Below, piece after piece: positions 45,237 to 54,351 of a DNA stretch of 64,000 bases. The stretch lies in NCBI GenBank assembly GCA_963773155.1, contig CAVZAB010000012.1, forward strand, positions 186,001-250,000, in the 5' to 3' direction. Within the stretch, counting starts at the first letter, position 1. The number at the start of each line of letters is the position of its first letter. The DNA comes from CAVZAB01 sp963773155. Lineage in GTDB: Bacteria > Pseudomonadota > Alphaproteobacteria > Rhizobiales > Beijerinckiaceae. The position numbers were made by a program, and so were the translations under genes. Below the pieces are notes generated by a model. It was not told where the DNA came from and ran no database searches. It saw nothing but the letters and a program-made list of their open reading frames with translations.

Positions 45237-45570
45237 TCCGGGTCGACGACAGAACGCCGTTGTCGCCGCCATTGCGTTGGCGAAATTCCACTCCATCTCT
45301 GGGCGTCGATAAATAACCTCGGTGTGCTTTAGGCAAGCGACATCGCGATTTCTGCAGCCGGAAGTCGCGTCAGGGCGAACAATTGGCGGGCCACGGTGTA
45401 GCGGATTTCAGCCTCGAAAGTCGTCCACTAGCTTTGCCGTTGGCGTCGAAGCGGCCGCGGATGAGACCGAGGTAAGCTTGAGGTTAGCTCAAACAAAATT
45501 AGGCACGTCTGTCAGTTCATGCATCAAGGTGCAGCCAGCGGCGCGGATAAGTTCGTAGATGGGATGGGAG
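45237..45570. other. Intergenic stretch before the arylsulfatase remnant
   Basis: About 330 bases with no convincing gene on either strand. Short frames occur but lack protein-like composition or a ribosome-binding site. It probably contains further debris of the neighbouring pseudogene. Confidence 0.35.
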
Positions 45571-45945
45571 ACCGTGGTACCGCGCCATTCATTTTGTATT
45601 AAGTCCCCCCGTGGCACCCACTTGCCGCATTCTCCAACGGAGGAATGGGTCAAAAAGATCGGCGACATGCACCTCTTCGGGAAGGGCTGGAATGCGCTTC
45701 GCGATCGGATCTTCGCCAATCAGAGAAGCTCGGCGTCATTCCGCGAGACTCCAAACTGACGCCCTGGCCGGATGGGTTGCTGAGGACATGGGACAAGACA
45801 ACCGACGAGGAGAAGAAGCACTCTATCCGTCAGGCCGACGTCTATGCTTTTCTTGCCTATATACCGATCACGGAATCGGTCGCATGATCGAGACGGTTGA
45901 AGACATAGGCAAGCTTGATGACACATTGTTCACGTCGGGGGATCC
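45571..45945 (+). pseudogene. Arylsulfatase fragment with frameshifts
   Basis: Three frames together reproduce an internal sulfatase region. First comes GTHLPHSPTEEWVKKIGDMH with LFGKGWNALRDRIFANQ, then KLGVIPRDSKLTPWPDGLLR and WDKTTDEEKKHSIRQADVY, then YTDHGIGRMIETVEDIGKLD followed by DTLFTSGD. The order matches large type I arylsulfatases. The N-terminal catalytic part with the C-x-P-x-R formylglycine site is absent and the C-terminal half is not recognisable. Frame changes here are of the -1 type, unlike those elsewhere in the window. Confidence 0.75.
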
Positions 45946-46153
45946 GTGGAATGGTCAGGCATCGATGGCGATTGTCGGAATTGACAGGAAGTCAAAGTGG
46001 CGGTTCGGGATTAGCCGATGGCAAAATTGTGGCGGCGAACGATTGCGGGGTCGGTTTCACTCGAAGATGGTACATCGATTGTGACGGCCCCGCACCCTGA
46101 CTATGATGGACTCGCGATCGCGGCGATTATTTGGGATTATGACGGGGAAGATC

Positions 46154-46426
46154 ATGAGAAATGGGCTTAAGGCATTTGCTGTTATCCTGGGTGTCTTCAT
46201 TTGTGGGGTGAGCTTACCAGCCTCCGCACAATCCATGCTTCAAGGCGCTGCAAGCTGTTCCCAAGCGTACGGGAAATGCTTCGACTTTTGCACAAGCCAG
46301 TTTCCTGGCGGCGGCGTGTCGAGCGCTCGCTGTGTCGATCAGTGCACTTACGCGCGGGCAAAGTGTGATCGCAATGGCTGCTTCAGTACGAAAATGGCAG
46401 CTCTCTGTGGATTGTCCAAACGTTGA
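46154..46426 (+). CDS. Small secreted cysteine-rich protein
   Basis: ATG 46154 follows GGGGAAG and gives 90 residues: a signal peptide (LKAFAVILGVFICGVSLPASAQ) and a short mature part with eight cysteines (C-x5-GKCFDFC, ARCVDQC, AKCDRNGC, ALCGL). An in-frame ATG at 46139 is possible. The cysteine spacing suggests disulfide-bonded periplasmic domains. No family is recognised. It precedes an HdeA-like gene. Confidence 0.6.
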   Translation: MRNGLKAFAVILGVFICGVSLPASAQSMLQGAASCSQAYGKCFDFCTSQFPGGGVSSARCVDQCTYARAKCDRNGCFSTKMAALCGLSKR

Positions 46427-46571
46427 TGTATTGACACTTCGTCCTGCCGGTAGCATTGCTCTGGGCATTGAAGCCGGCGGTATCGAAAATTGACTTGTTT
46501 GAGGTCGAAACTCATTTGCACCGACACTAGTTGCGGTCATCGTGGCCGCAAGTCTCGAATGGAGAAACAAA

Positions 46572-46910
46572 ATGCGCACAGCTTTAATTGTCGCGGCAAC
46601 TGCTGTTGCTACGACCGCGGGATTGGCTTTGTCGGCGATCGGGCTGGATACCTACGTCGATGCCAATGGTTTCATTGACGTGCAGGAACTCACGTGCGCT
46701 CAGCTTGCCGACACGTACCAGGAAGACGCTAATGCGCTCGCGAATTGGTATTCTGGCTGGTACAATGGATTGGCGCATAAACACTATTATCATCTTACCC
46801 GCGTGGCGGGCGTTGAGCATCAGCTTATCGTCTATTGCAAAGAGCACCGCGACCAAAAGATCATTCACGGTTTGGATGCCGTGTTCAAACAAGATCGCGA
46901 CAGCCACTGA
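46572..46910 (+). CDS. HdeA/HdeB-family periplasmic protein
   Basis: ATG 46572 is preceded by GGAG. The 112-residue precursor has a signal peptide (LIVAATAVATTAGLALS) and a mature domain IDVQELTCAQLADTYQEDAN, WYSGWYNGLAHKH, and LIVYCKEHRDQKIIHGLDAVF. The two conserved cysteines and the short helical domain match HdeA-type acid-stress chaperones, in a variant common in Hyphomicrobiales. Acid protection is inferred from the family. Confidence 0.8.
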   Translation: MRTALIVAATAVATTAGLALSAIGLDTYVDANGFIDVQELTCAQLADTYQEDANALANWYSGWYNGLAHKHYYHLTRVAGVEHQLIVYCKEHRDQKIIHGLDAVFKQDRDSH

Positions 46911-46934
46911 CCGGCAGCGAGCCGACGTGAGGCG

Positions 46935-47135
46935 GTGGCGTTGGGTATTCGACTGATCCGCTGCGCCGCCCTTGCTGGCGCTATTTTGGTGGCAAGCTTC
47001 GTGGCAGATACCGGGCCAGTGACCTGGCAGACAAAAGGCAGTGTCGTCTCGCAGGCCGAAGCGGTGGTTGGTCGCCCGGCGACACCGCACAGCGTCGCCG
47101 GACATAGGCGACGTGTCGTTCGCCGGCGCTATTGA
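46935..47135 (+). CDS. Small exported protein, Arg-rich tail
   Basis: GTG 46935 gives 66 residues: a hydrophobic segment (IRCAALAGAILVASFVA) then AEAVVGRPATPHSVAGHRRRVVRRRY. The AEA-VVGRPxTPxSVAG-RRxVRR ending resembles short exported proteins annotated as hypothetical in Hyphomicrobiales. It lies 24 bases after the HdeA-like gene. Function unknown. Confidence 0.5.
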   Translation: MALGIRLIRCAALAGAILVASFVADTGPVTWQTKGSVVSQAEAVVGRPATPHSVAGHRRRVVRRRY

Positions 47136-47343
47136 ACTGATGGCTGCAAAGTGAGACGATTCCAAATCGAGTGTGGCTGATGGGGGCGCGTGGAGTCCAG
47201 CGGTCGTGCCCCCGCTTTCCCCGGCAACCGAAAGCGGAGGGGCTTTGTCCTGCCCGATGACCCGCCACTGAAGTTTTCTTCGAGCGCCATCGGGCTATTG
47301 ATCCGCTGGACTTCTACTGTCGCTTTCCAATGGAGGAAGACCA

Positions 47344-48096
47344 ATGCGCAATCTGATTGAATGTAGCGGGGTGATCGCCGCAGGCTTAGTCTTTTTGGGT
47401 GTGGTTGCGGCTCAGGGCCAGGATGCCGCAGTGAAGCCGCATGTTCCGTTGGAAAAGACCATTGGCGTTCCCCACGCGGACAGGCCCATCCCTTCTCTGG
47501 CTGTCATAAATGCCGCTGCAGTCAAGCTCGAGGGCACCAAGCTGGTTCTCAACGGGGTTGCGTCCAACACCATCGTCTTTGCTGACCGGCCAGTGCGAGC
47601 GGCCGGCCACGAAACCATCAAGCAATTCCTGATGCAATGGGACGAGGGCAAAGACAGTTTCGCCGCCGACCCGCCGAACGCTACCGTGTCCGTGTTGGGT
47701 GGCAATCCCGGTGAGGTCTCCGACGCGGTGATGGAATTGCGGGCGCCGAAGCTCGAGGGGAACACTCTGACCTTCGATGTGACTGTCCTCGAAGGGACTC
47801 TGGCGGCGGGTGGTCCTGTGGCCGTATTCATCGACGCCTTTGCGGTGCGGGGCCCTTACGGCGGTGGCTTTGCGCACGCCGGGGGCTGGGGCGGCGCCAC
47901 GGCCTGGCGCGGCGGTGGGGCCTACTGGCACGCACCTGTCTATCACGGTGCCTGGTACGCTCACCCTGCCCCGGTCTATGGAGCAGGCGCAGTCGCGGCC
48001 GGTGCAATGGTCGGTGCAGCCGGCGCTGCAGCGATGGCTGCACGCCCCTATTACCCACCGGCATGCGGCTACTATCCGTACCCTCCTTGCTACTAG
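47344..48096 (+). CDS. Secreted protein with Gly/Ala/Tyr-rich C-terminus
   Basis: ATG 47344 follows GGAGGAAGACC. Of 250 residues, 1-26 are a signal peptide (GVIAAGLVFLGVVAAQGQ), 45-165 form a beta-rich domain (AAAVKLEGTKLVLNGVASNT, TIVFADRPVRAAGHE, LTFDVTVLEGTLAAGG), and the last 80 are Gly/Ala/Tyr/Trp-rich with HAGGWGGATAWRGGG and ending PPACGYYPYPPCY. The tail may be an unfolded or surface-exposed segment. Function unknown. Confidence 0.7.
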   Translation: MRNLIECSGVIAAGLVFLGVVAAQGQDAAVKPHVPLEKTIGVPHADRPIPSLAVINAAAVKLEGTKLVLNGVASNTIVFADRPVRAAGHETIKQFLMQWDEGKDSFAADPPNATVSVLGGNPGEVSDAVMELRAPKLEGNTLTFDVTVLEGTLAAGGPVAVFIDAFAVRGPYGGGFAHAGGWGGATAWRGGGAYWHAPVYHGAWYAHPAPVYGAGAVAAGAMVGAAGAAAMAARPYYPPACGYYPYPPCY

Positions 48097-48423
48097 CAGC
48101 CAGCGGGCTGGCCCTGGGTCATTGCATTGTCGCCATGAGCTCTGGAAGGGCCGCGCCTGTTGGACTTCCTTTGAGTAGCGACCTCCGGCGCGCATCACCT
48201 ATTCGCTGCCGCATTGCGTCGCCGGAGCGCGTTGAGTTGAAACGCGTGGTGCCAATGCGGTTGCCTATTGCGGTGCCTTCACCTTGCCAGGGTCAGGACG
48301 GACCGGCTTCGTCCGGGGCCTCGTCCTGGTCACCTTGGCACGCTAGGCAACGCTCGCCGCGCTTGGCGTGAAGCTGTGGGGGGGCACCAGCGAACGCTGA
48401 TCGACCTTCTGCTGTTGAGTTTG
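48097..48423. other. Intergenic debris between the secreted protein gene and the IS21-type remnant
   Basis: No intact gene. The minus-strand frame that continues the transposase-like fragment (48293-48423) has no recognisable protein character. Short + frames overlap the end of the secreted protein gene. Confidence 0.35.
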
Positions 48424-48540
48424 GAGTCTTCGGACGACCACAACCCCGATAGCCAATCCAGCCACCGGCTCGGATGCAGCGGCGCACCGTCAAGTGGCTG
48501 CACCCCAACTCCCGTGCAATCCGTCGGATGCCCCAGCCTG
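48424..48540 (-). pseudogene. IS21-type transposase (IstA-like) helix-turn-helix fragment
   Basis: The minus strand encodes GWGIRRIARELGCSHLTVRRC followed by IRAGGWIGYRGCGRPK, the N-terminal helix-turn-helix pattern of IS21-family IstA proteins (I-R-x-I-A-R-x-L-G-x-S-x-x-T-V-R-R-Y-L-R). The catalytic core is missing. It ends 5 bases from the stop of the cysA gene, so an insertion or its decay reached the operon border. Confidence 0.55.
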
Positions 48541-48545
48541 GGCGG

Positions 48546-49571
48546 TCAAGTGGCGTAAAGACGGGCGCTGCGGAGATCGAGGCCGCATTGGCTGCCCACG
48601 GACGGCACGGGATCGGCCACTGGCTGCAACACCTCGATCACCCGCCCATGCAACCGCACCGCGATTCGGCTGAGCGGGCCGGTCCGATGTACGCTCTCCA
48701 CAAGGGCTGGGCCGAGGCCGGGGAACAGGGCCATCTCGTGCGGACGGATCACCGCAACTGCCGGCCCCGCAGGCAATGAAGTGGGCAGAGGCGGTAGTCC
48801 CAGCTCGTCAAACACTGCCGTGCCGTCCACCACGACACAGGCGAAATGCTGGGCCTCGCCGAGGAATTCGTGCACGAAGGCATTGGAAGGGTCCGCGTAA
48901 AGTGCAGCGGGGACGTCGATCTGCTCAATGCGGCCGGCGCGCAACACTGCCACGCGATCAGCCATCTCCAAAGCCTCGGTCTGATCGTGCGTGACGAAGA
49001 TGCTGGTAAGCTCGAGTCGGTTGTGAAGCCCACGCAGCCAGACCCGTAGCTCCTTGCGCACCTGGGCGTCGAGTGCACCAAACGGTTCGTCGAGCAACAG
49101 CAATTGCGGTTCAATCGCCAGCGCGCGGGCAAGCGCTACGCGCTGGCGTTGGCCGCCGGAGATCTGCGCCGGAAACCGCTTACCAAGTTCGACGATACCC
49201 ATCAATTCGAGAAGCTGCCGCACACGGCGACGGATCTCGGCCTGCTTGGGTCGCAACGCGCGGGGGCGGACAGCCAGGCCGAAGGCGATGTTCTCATTGA
49301 CCGTCATGTGGCGGAAAAGGGCATAGTTCTGAAAGACGAAGCCGATCCTGCGGGCCTGTGCCGGCACCTTTTCCATGTTGCGCCCGCCGATCAGGATTTC
49401 GCCGGAATCGAGGAATTCCAGCCCGGCGATAGCGCGCAGCAATGTCGTTTTGCCCGAACCTGACGGGCCGAGTAGCGCGAGGAACTCGCCGCGTCGCATG
49501 CTAAGGCTGACGCCATCAAGCGCGGGCACGCTATGAAAGCGCTTGTGCAGCTTGCGAAGTTCCAACGTCAC
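48546..49571 (-). CDS. cysA: Sulfate/thiosulfate ABC transporter ATP-binding protein CysA
   Basis: GTG at 49571 overlaps the cysW stop (ATGTGA) and is chosen over the in-frame ATG at 49604 inside cysW. The 341-residue protein has Walker A GPSGSGKTT, signature ISGGQRQRVALARAL, Walker B LLLLDEPFGALD and the H-loop VTHDQTEALEMADRV, with a C-terminal TOBE-like domain (AVIRPHEMALFPG). It energises sulfate or thiosulfate uptake. The gene ends next to a transposase fragment. Confidence 0.9.
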   Translation of the reverse strand: MTLELRKLHKRFHSVPALDGVSLSMRRGEFLALLGPSGSGKTTLLRAIAGLEFLDSGEILIGGRNMEKVPAQARRIGFVFQNYALFRHMTVNENIAFGLAVRPRALRPKQAEIRRRVRQLLELMGIVELGKRFPAQISGGQRQRVALARALAIEPQLLLLDEPFGALDAQVRKELRVWLRGLHNRLELTSIFVTHDQTEALEMADRVAVLRAGRIEQIDVPAALYADPSNAFVHEFLGEAQHFACVVVDGTAVFDELGLPPLPTSLPAGPAVAVIRPHEMALFPGLGPALVESVHRTGPLSRIAVRLHGRVIEVLQPVADPVPSVGSQCGLDLRSARLYAT

Positions 49572-50404
49572 ATCAGGGCCCCACCACGCAATCCCATCCG
49601 CCATTCTAGCAGTAGTTTGACCGCCAACGTCACCAGCGCCAGCAAGGAGAGCAGGGCCGCCATGGTGAAGGCACCGACCCAGTCGTAGTCATTGAACAGG
49701 GCCTCGATGAACAACGGCATCGTGGTAGTCAGGCCGCGGACATGGCCAGAGACCACGGCAGCTGCGCCGAATTCGCCCATCGCGCGCGCATTGCACAAGA
49801 GCACCCCGTAGATCAGCCCCCAGCGAATATTGGGCAGCGTGACGCGATGGAACAGCTGCCAGCCGTTGGCGCCGAGGGTGAGCGCCGCCTCCTCCTCATC
49901 CAACCCCTGGCTCTGCATCAACGGCAGCAGCGTGCGGGCGACAAAGGGCAGCGTGACGAAGGTGGTCGCCAGGATCAGGCCAGGGACGGCAAAGATGATG
50001 CGGATGCCGTGATGGTCCAGCCAAGGGCCGAACCAGCCATTCGCCCCAAACAGCAGCACCCAGACGAGCCCGGAAATCACCGGCGAGACCGAGAAAGGCA
50101 ACTCGATTAGCGTGATCAGCAGGCTGCGACCGGCGAACTCGAACCGGGCGATGCACCACGCCGCTGCCAGGCCGCATACCGAGTTTAGCGGCACCGTCAC
50201 CGCGGCAACTATGCCGGTAAGTTGGATAGCGGCAATCGCGTCGGGATCTTGCAGTGACTCCCAAGCTGCCCGCGCGCCGTGCTCCAGCGCCTGGCTGAAA
50301 ACCACGACCAGTGGCAGCAGCAAAAAGGCCGTGAACAGCAGTACGGTAATGCCAATCAGGGCGATATTGACGGCGCCCGGCTCTTCGGTCGGGCCGTGCT
50401 TCAT
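49568..50404 (-). CDS. cysW: Sulfate ABC transporter permease CysW
   Basis: The 278-residue inner-membrane protein has about six helices and the ABC-permease EAA loop (LDEEEAALTLGANGWQLFHR, then VTLPNIRWGLIYG). ELPFSVSPVISGLVWVLLFG and RAMGEFGAAAVVSGHVRG are typical CysW segments. It starts in an ATGA overlap with cysT and its stop overlaps the cysA start. Confidence 0.92.
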   Translation of the reverse strand: MKHGPTEEPGAVNIALIGITVLLFTAFLLLPLVVVFSQALEHGARAAWESLQDPDAIAAIQLTGIVAAVTVPLNSVCGLAAAWCIARFEFAGRSLLITLIELPFSVSPVISGLVWVLLFGANGWFGPWLDHHGIRIIFAVPGLILATTFVTLPFVARTLLPLMQSQGLDEEEAALTLGANGWQLFHRVTLPNIRWGLIYGVLLCNARAMGEFGAAAVVSGHVRGLTTTMPLFIEALFNDYDWVGAFTMAALLSLLALVTLAVKLLLEWRMGLRGGALM

Positions 50405-51219
50405 GCGAAGCTTCCGATGCGGCGTTGCAGCAAGTTCAACAGCAGCAGAATGACGAAGGAGGCGAGCAACATCACCAGCCCGAGTGCCGCCGCGCCGGCA
50501 TAGTCAAGCTGTTCCAGCCGGACAACGATCAGCAGCGGCGCGATTTCTGTGCGCAGCGGCATGTTGCCGGCAATGAAGATCACCGAGCCATATTCACCCA
50601 CTCCGCGTGCCAGTGCAGCGCCGAAGCCGGCCAACAATGCGGGAAACAGCGCCGGCATAACGACACGGCGCAGGGTCTGCCATCGCGTAGCACCCAGCGT
50701 GGCCGCGGCCTCCTCTGCGTCGCGCGGCAGATCGATGATCACGGGCTGCAAAGTGCGCACCACGAAGGGAAATCCGACAAAAATCAATGCTACCACAATG
50801 CCGAGCTGGGTGTAGGCCACTTTGATGCCGAGTGGCGACAGCAGGGCGCCGAGCCAGCCTTTCGGTGCGAACAGGCTGGTCAGCGCAATACCCGCGACGG
50901 CAGTCGGCAGCGCGAGCGGCAAATCGATCAGGCTGTCAGCCAACTGGCGACCGGGGAATCGCAGCCGGACCATCACCCACGCCGTGAGCAGGCCGAGCGG
51001 CACGTTGACGATCGCTGCCACCGAAGCCGCGCCGAAGCTCAAACGCAGGGCGGCAAGTACGCGCGGGTCGGTGACCGAACGCCAGACGCCCATCACCCCG
51101 AGTTCCCACGGACGCAGCGCCAGTGCCGTCATCGGCAGCAGCACCACGAGCGACACCCAGAGCAGCGTCACCGTATTGGTGAGGCGAAACCCCGGCAGGG
51201 CGGAACGCCGCCGTTTCAT
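50401..51219 (-). CDS. cysT: Sulfate ABC transporter permease CysT
   Basis: ATG 51219 overlaps the sbp stop (ATGA); the long open frame to 51564 belongs to the wrong phase of sbp. The 272-residue permease has DLPLALPTAVAGIALTSLF, the EAA loop RDAEEAAATLGATRWQTLRR, and ARGVGEYGSVIFIAGNMP, all typical of CysT. It forms the channel with CysW. Confidence 0.92.
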   Translation of the reverse strand: MKRRRSALPGFRLTNTVTLLWVSLVVLLPMTALALRPWELGVMGVWRSVTDPRVLAALRLSFGAASVAAIVNVPLGLLTAWVMVRLRFPGRQLADSLIDLPLALPTAVAGIALTSLFAPKGWLGALLSPLGIKVAYTQLGIVVALIFVGFPFVVRTLQPVIIDLPRDAEEAAATLGATRWQTLRRVVMPALFPALLAGFGAALARGVGEYGSVIFIAGNMPLRTEIAPLLIVVRLEQLDYAGAAALGLVMLLASFVILLLLNLLQRRIGSFA

Positions 51220-52223
51220 TTTTTCGACGTGTAGACGCGGTCGAACAATCCGCCATCGGCGAAGTAGTTCGCCTGCGCTGCCGACCAACCGCCGAAATCG
51301 GCTATGGTGGCCAACGTCAATACCGGAAATTGGTTGGCAAAGCGCGCCGCCACCGCTGTATCGCGTGGACGGAAATAGCGTTTGGCGGCGATCTCCTGGG
51401 CCTGCGGTGTGTAGAGAAATTCCAGATAGGCCTGCGCCAACGCCCGCGTGCCGCGCCGGTCCACCACCGCATCGACCACCGCCACCGGCGGCTCGGCTAG
51501 CACGCTGACGGAGGGAAGCACGATCTCTAGACCGTCCCGGGCGAACTCCTCGCGAGCCAGCCACGCTTCGTTCTCCCAGGCGAGCAGCACATCACCCAAC
51601 TCGCGCTGGGCGAAGCTGATGGTGGCTCCACGTGCGCCGGTGTCGAGCACCGGGACCTGACCGAACAGGGTGCGCAGGAAATCCTCCTCTTTGGTTCCCT
51701 GTGTGCGCGCCCAGGCGAGGCCGGCCAGAACGTTCCACCTGGCCCCGCCGGAGGTTTTCGGGTTCGGCGTGATCACTGAGACGCCGGGCTTGAGAATATC
51801 CGCCCAGTCATTAATCCCCTTCGGATTTCCCTTGCGAACTAGGAAGACGATAGTGCTTGTGGTGGGCGCCGCACCGTTCGGCAGCCGGGTCTGCCAGTCG
51901 GCTGCCACCAGCCCGCGCTTGGCCAATGCGTCAATATCGGCGGCAAGCGCTAGCGTCACCACATCGGCCTGCAATCCATCGAGCACGGCGCGCGTCTGGG
52001 CGCCTGAGCCACCATGCGACTGGTTTACAATTACAGCCTGCCCTGTGTTGCCCTGCCAATAGGTAATGAAGGCGCGATTGATGTCGCGATATAGTTCTCG
52101 CGTCGGATCGTACGAGACATTGAGCAGGGTGACCGCCTCGCCAGCAGCGGCGCAGCGGACATACGGGCTCCCGAGAACACTGCCGGCAATGGCGGCCAGC
52201 GCATGACGTCGTGTCAATCTCAT
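51216..52223 (-). CDS. Sulfate ABC transporter periplasmic binding protein (Sbp/CysP type)
   Basis: The 335-residue protein begins MRLTRRHALAAIAGSVLGSP, an N-terminal signal with paired arginines, and continues TLLNVSYDPTRELYRDINRAF, SHGGSGAQTRAVLDGLQADVV, the NPKTSGGARWNVLAGLAWA block, and ENEAWLA. These are diagnostic of the sulfate-binding Sbp/CysP family. It heads the four-gene operon with ATGA overlaps throughout. Whether sulfate or thiosulfate is bound cannot be told. Confidence 0.92.
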   Translation of the reverse strand: MRLTRRHALAAIAGSVLGSPYVRCAAAGEAVTLLNVSYDPTRELYRDINRAFITYWQGNTGQAVIVNQSHGGSGAQTRAVLDGLQADVVTLALAADIDALAKRGLVAADWQTRLPNGAAPTTSTIVFLVRKGNPKGINDWADILKPGVSVITPNPKTSGGARWNVLAGLAWARTQGTKEEDFLRTLFGQVPVLDTGARGATISFAQRELGDVLLAWENEAWLAREEFARDGLEIVLPSVSVLAEPPVAVVDAVVDRRGTRALAQAYLEFLYTPQAQEIAAKRYFRPRDTAVAARFANQFPVLTLATIADFGGWSAAQANYFADGGLFDRVYTSKK

Positions 52224-52937
52224 TCGTTACGCTCCACAATCTGCAGGCGCCATATCATGGGCGCGGTCACGCGACATTATCGACATAAATCAACAAAAAA
52301 GATAGACTATATGTTTATACGGTTTTGAATCGTGATTTGGTCAATATCTACGGCTGAGATCTGCATCGCCGTTTTGACGGAGATCCCGGCTTTCTCTGTA
52401 TTGGCGGGTTTAGCGCCACCTCGACGTTCGAATCCATTTGGTCGGTGGCGCGAAATACGACATCTGGAGCACTGAGCTGGATCGATCGACGGGCGACCAA
52501 GCGGCGAACAATCGGGCGCGAATTTGGCGCGGACCCAATACAAGTTCAATCAACGGCAGCCTTACATCAAACATTCGTCCGATAAGACCTCGCTCGGCCT
52601 AAGCATCTAGAATAGCAGCCCCTGTTCGGTCTCCAGTCGCTCGATTGTCGTTGTCTGAAAAGCGACAGCCGCCGAATCACACTGAGCCCCAGTCATCAAT
52701 CCGTGGTGTAGCCTCGCCATTTGGCTGGCTGCGGTGCTCTGCTCTTTTCTGCCTCGACGGGCCCTGGTCGCGACGAGCGCCGTCTCGCGATCGGGATGCG
52801 TAACTTTACACATGGATTTTCGCGTAGCCGCGCCGACGACGCCTCGACGGTGCGAGCACATTCTCCCCATCCAAGGTTCCAGCAGAACCGGTTGCATTGG
52901 TCGATGGTTGACAACAATGCTGACAAAGGGTGACACC
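52224..52937. other. Long non-coding stretch between sbp and the small secreted gene
   Basis: About 710 bases without an intact gene. The part nearest sbp (52270-52325) is markedly A+T-rich and probably contains the cys operon promoter. Minus-strand frames (52607-53002) include WMGRMCSHRRGVVGAATRKS, which lies in a repeat shared with 57.98-58.07 kb; no family is recognised. Confidence 0.45.
52797..52870. repeat. Dispersed repeat, copy A (partner at 57983-58072)
   Basis: The core GCGTAGCC..CCGACGACGCC..GTGCGAGCAC..TCTCCCCATCCAAGG recurs 5.2 kb downstream with about 80% identity by eye and a 2-base length difference. Both copies have the same orientation and lie shortly before a start codon. 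Minus-strand translation of both gives a related RGVVG-x-ATR motif, so an old coding origin is possible. Confidence 0.6.
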
Positions 52938-53231
52938 ATGAAAGCTCTCTTAATTTCCACCACTCTACTACTGGCCAGCCAGGCAGCTCTTGCAGGTAAC
53001 ACTCATGGGGCGATCCAAACCGACGAACAGCACAAGAAGTGTCTGGACGCCTATGACCAACCCTTGACTGGTTCTGTGGGCGAGAAATGCCAGAATTGGT
53101 TGGCAAACTGCCGTGCACACAATTGGAATAATTTTGTGCACGGCTCTATGCCGGGAGCTAACGGCGGTGCCGGCGGTGCAAAGAGCGGAATGGGCTTTGG
53201 GCAAGTCGATGCCCTGTTTTGCAAGCCGTAG
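52938..53231 (+). CDS. Small secreted protein
   Basis: ATG 52938 follows AAAGGGTGACACC. The 97-residue precursor has a signal peptide (MKALLISTTLLLASQAALAG) and a mature part HKKCLDAYDQPLTGSVGEKC, QNWLANCRAHNWNNF, then a Gly-rich segment and a final CKP. Four cysteines are present. No known family. It lies 68 bases after copy A of the dispersed repeat. Confidence 0.6.
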   Translation: MKALLISTTLLLASQAALAGNTHGAIQTDEQHKKCLDAYDQPLTGSVGEKCQNWLANCRAHNWNNFVHGSMPGANGGAGGAKSGMGFGQVDALFCKP

Positions 53232-53508
53232 TTGCCCGAGGCTCGGTCCCAGCGTTCCTTGGCGGCCGATGGAGAAGGAGGGTCGCTGTGGCCGATTTTG
53301 TGAATCTGGTTCTCGGTTCGAGGCTGTTGTAGGCGCCGGGTTTGGGCGGATCAACCGTATTGGCCCAGCTTGATAGTTTTTACGGCGCGTGAAATGTTCG
53401 TACGGGGGGCATCGCATGTCAGTAATCGGAGGAGAGTTCGACGGCGCGAAGTTGGAATTGCCCAGACATCCCTCGCGTGCGCAAGCACGCGACGTCGATT
53501 GAAGTCCT

Positions 53509-54339
53509 TTGGTGCGGACCTGGAGCGAAACAATCCTGCGACACGAGCGCACGATTGTTGTCCTAGCGTTGCTAGGCTTGATTCTAATGGCTTGGCTCTA
53601 TGTCCTGTCCGGTTCGGGGCTGGACATGGATCCATTCGATATGACTACGTGGCGAATCCCGGCACTATTTTCCATTGAGATTCCGACGGAATCCGATTTC
53701 TCTCCCACCTGGTCCCTAGTGACTTGGACCCTGGTCGTGTTGATGTGGTGGATCATGATGATCGCCATGATGACGCCAAGCGCCGCACCAATGGTGCTTC
53801 TGTTTGCGAGAATCCTAAGACAGCGTCCCGGTCGAGACCTCACCGGTAGTTCAGCTGCCGCCATTCCGCTGTTCGTGTTGGGCTACCTAGCAATCTGGTT
53901 GGCCTTCAGCATTGCCGTGAGCCTGCTCCAATGGGTCCTCGTTTATGCGAGCTTCGTGTCTGAGATGATGATGTGGAGCACAAATGCGCGCTTGTCAGGC
54001 GGTATTCTGATCGCCGCGGGTGTCTATCAACTCACGCCACTTAAGACTGCCTGTTTATCCCGATGCCGCAGTCCGGTGCAGTTCTTTGCCGCGAATTGGC
54101 GGAATGGAGCGATGGGAGCGTTCCGCATGGGGATCAAGCACGGCGGCTTCTGCCTTGGCTGTTGTCTCTTCCTCATGCTCCTGTTGTTCGTCGGAGGCGT
54201 AATGAACATGGTCTGGATCGCGGGCCTGACGGCCTATGTCGCTGTGGAAAAGCTGACCAAATGGGGGATATATTTTGCCCGTGTCACAGCCTTTGGGCTG
54301 ATCGGACTGGGCCTTGTCCTTCTGTCACCCGGACCCTGA
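53509..54339 (+). CDS. DUF2182 multi-pass membrane protein
   Basis: TTG 53509 (or GTG 53512) gives 276 residues with about seven helices. Family features are MWWIMMIAMMTPSAAPMVLLF with its Met-rich helix, YLAIWLAFSIAVSLLQW, VYQLTPLKTACLSRCRSP, and IKHGGFCLGCCLFLMLLLFVGGVMN. The TPLKxxCLxxCRSP and HGxxCxGCC motifs contain paired cysteines that suggest metal binding. DUF2182 proteins are described as predicted metal-binding membrane proteins. It is convergent with the YtkA-like gene and close to a DUF1326 gene. Confidence 0.85.
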   Translation: MVRTWSETILRHERTIVVLALLGLILMAWLYVLSGSGLDMDPFDMTTWRIPALFSIEIPTESDFSPTWSLVTWTLVVLMWWIMMIAMMTPSAAPMVLLFARILRQRPGRDLTGSSAAAIPLFVLGYLAIWLAFSIAVSLLQWVLVYASFVSEMMMWSTNARLSGGILIAAGVYQLTPLKTACLSRCRSPVQFFAANWRNGAMGAFRMGIKHGGFCLGCCLFLMLLLFVGGVMNMVWIAGLTAYVAVEKLTKWGIYFARVTAFGLIGLGLVLLSPGP

Positions 54340-54351
54340 ACTGCAACCCCT

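Noticed and set aside
51220..51564. N-terminal extension of the cysT frame to 51564
   Set aside because: Lies antiphase within sbp, low-complexity Arg/Gly composition; the ATGA overlap at 51219 is the natural start.
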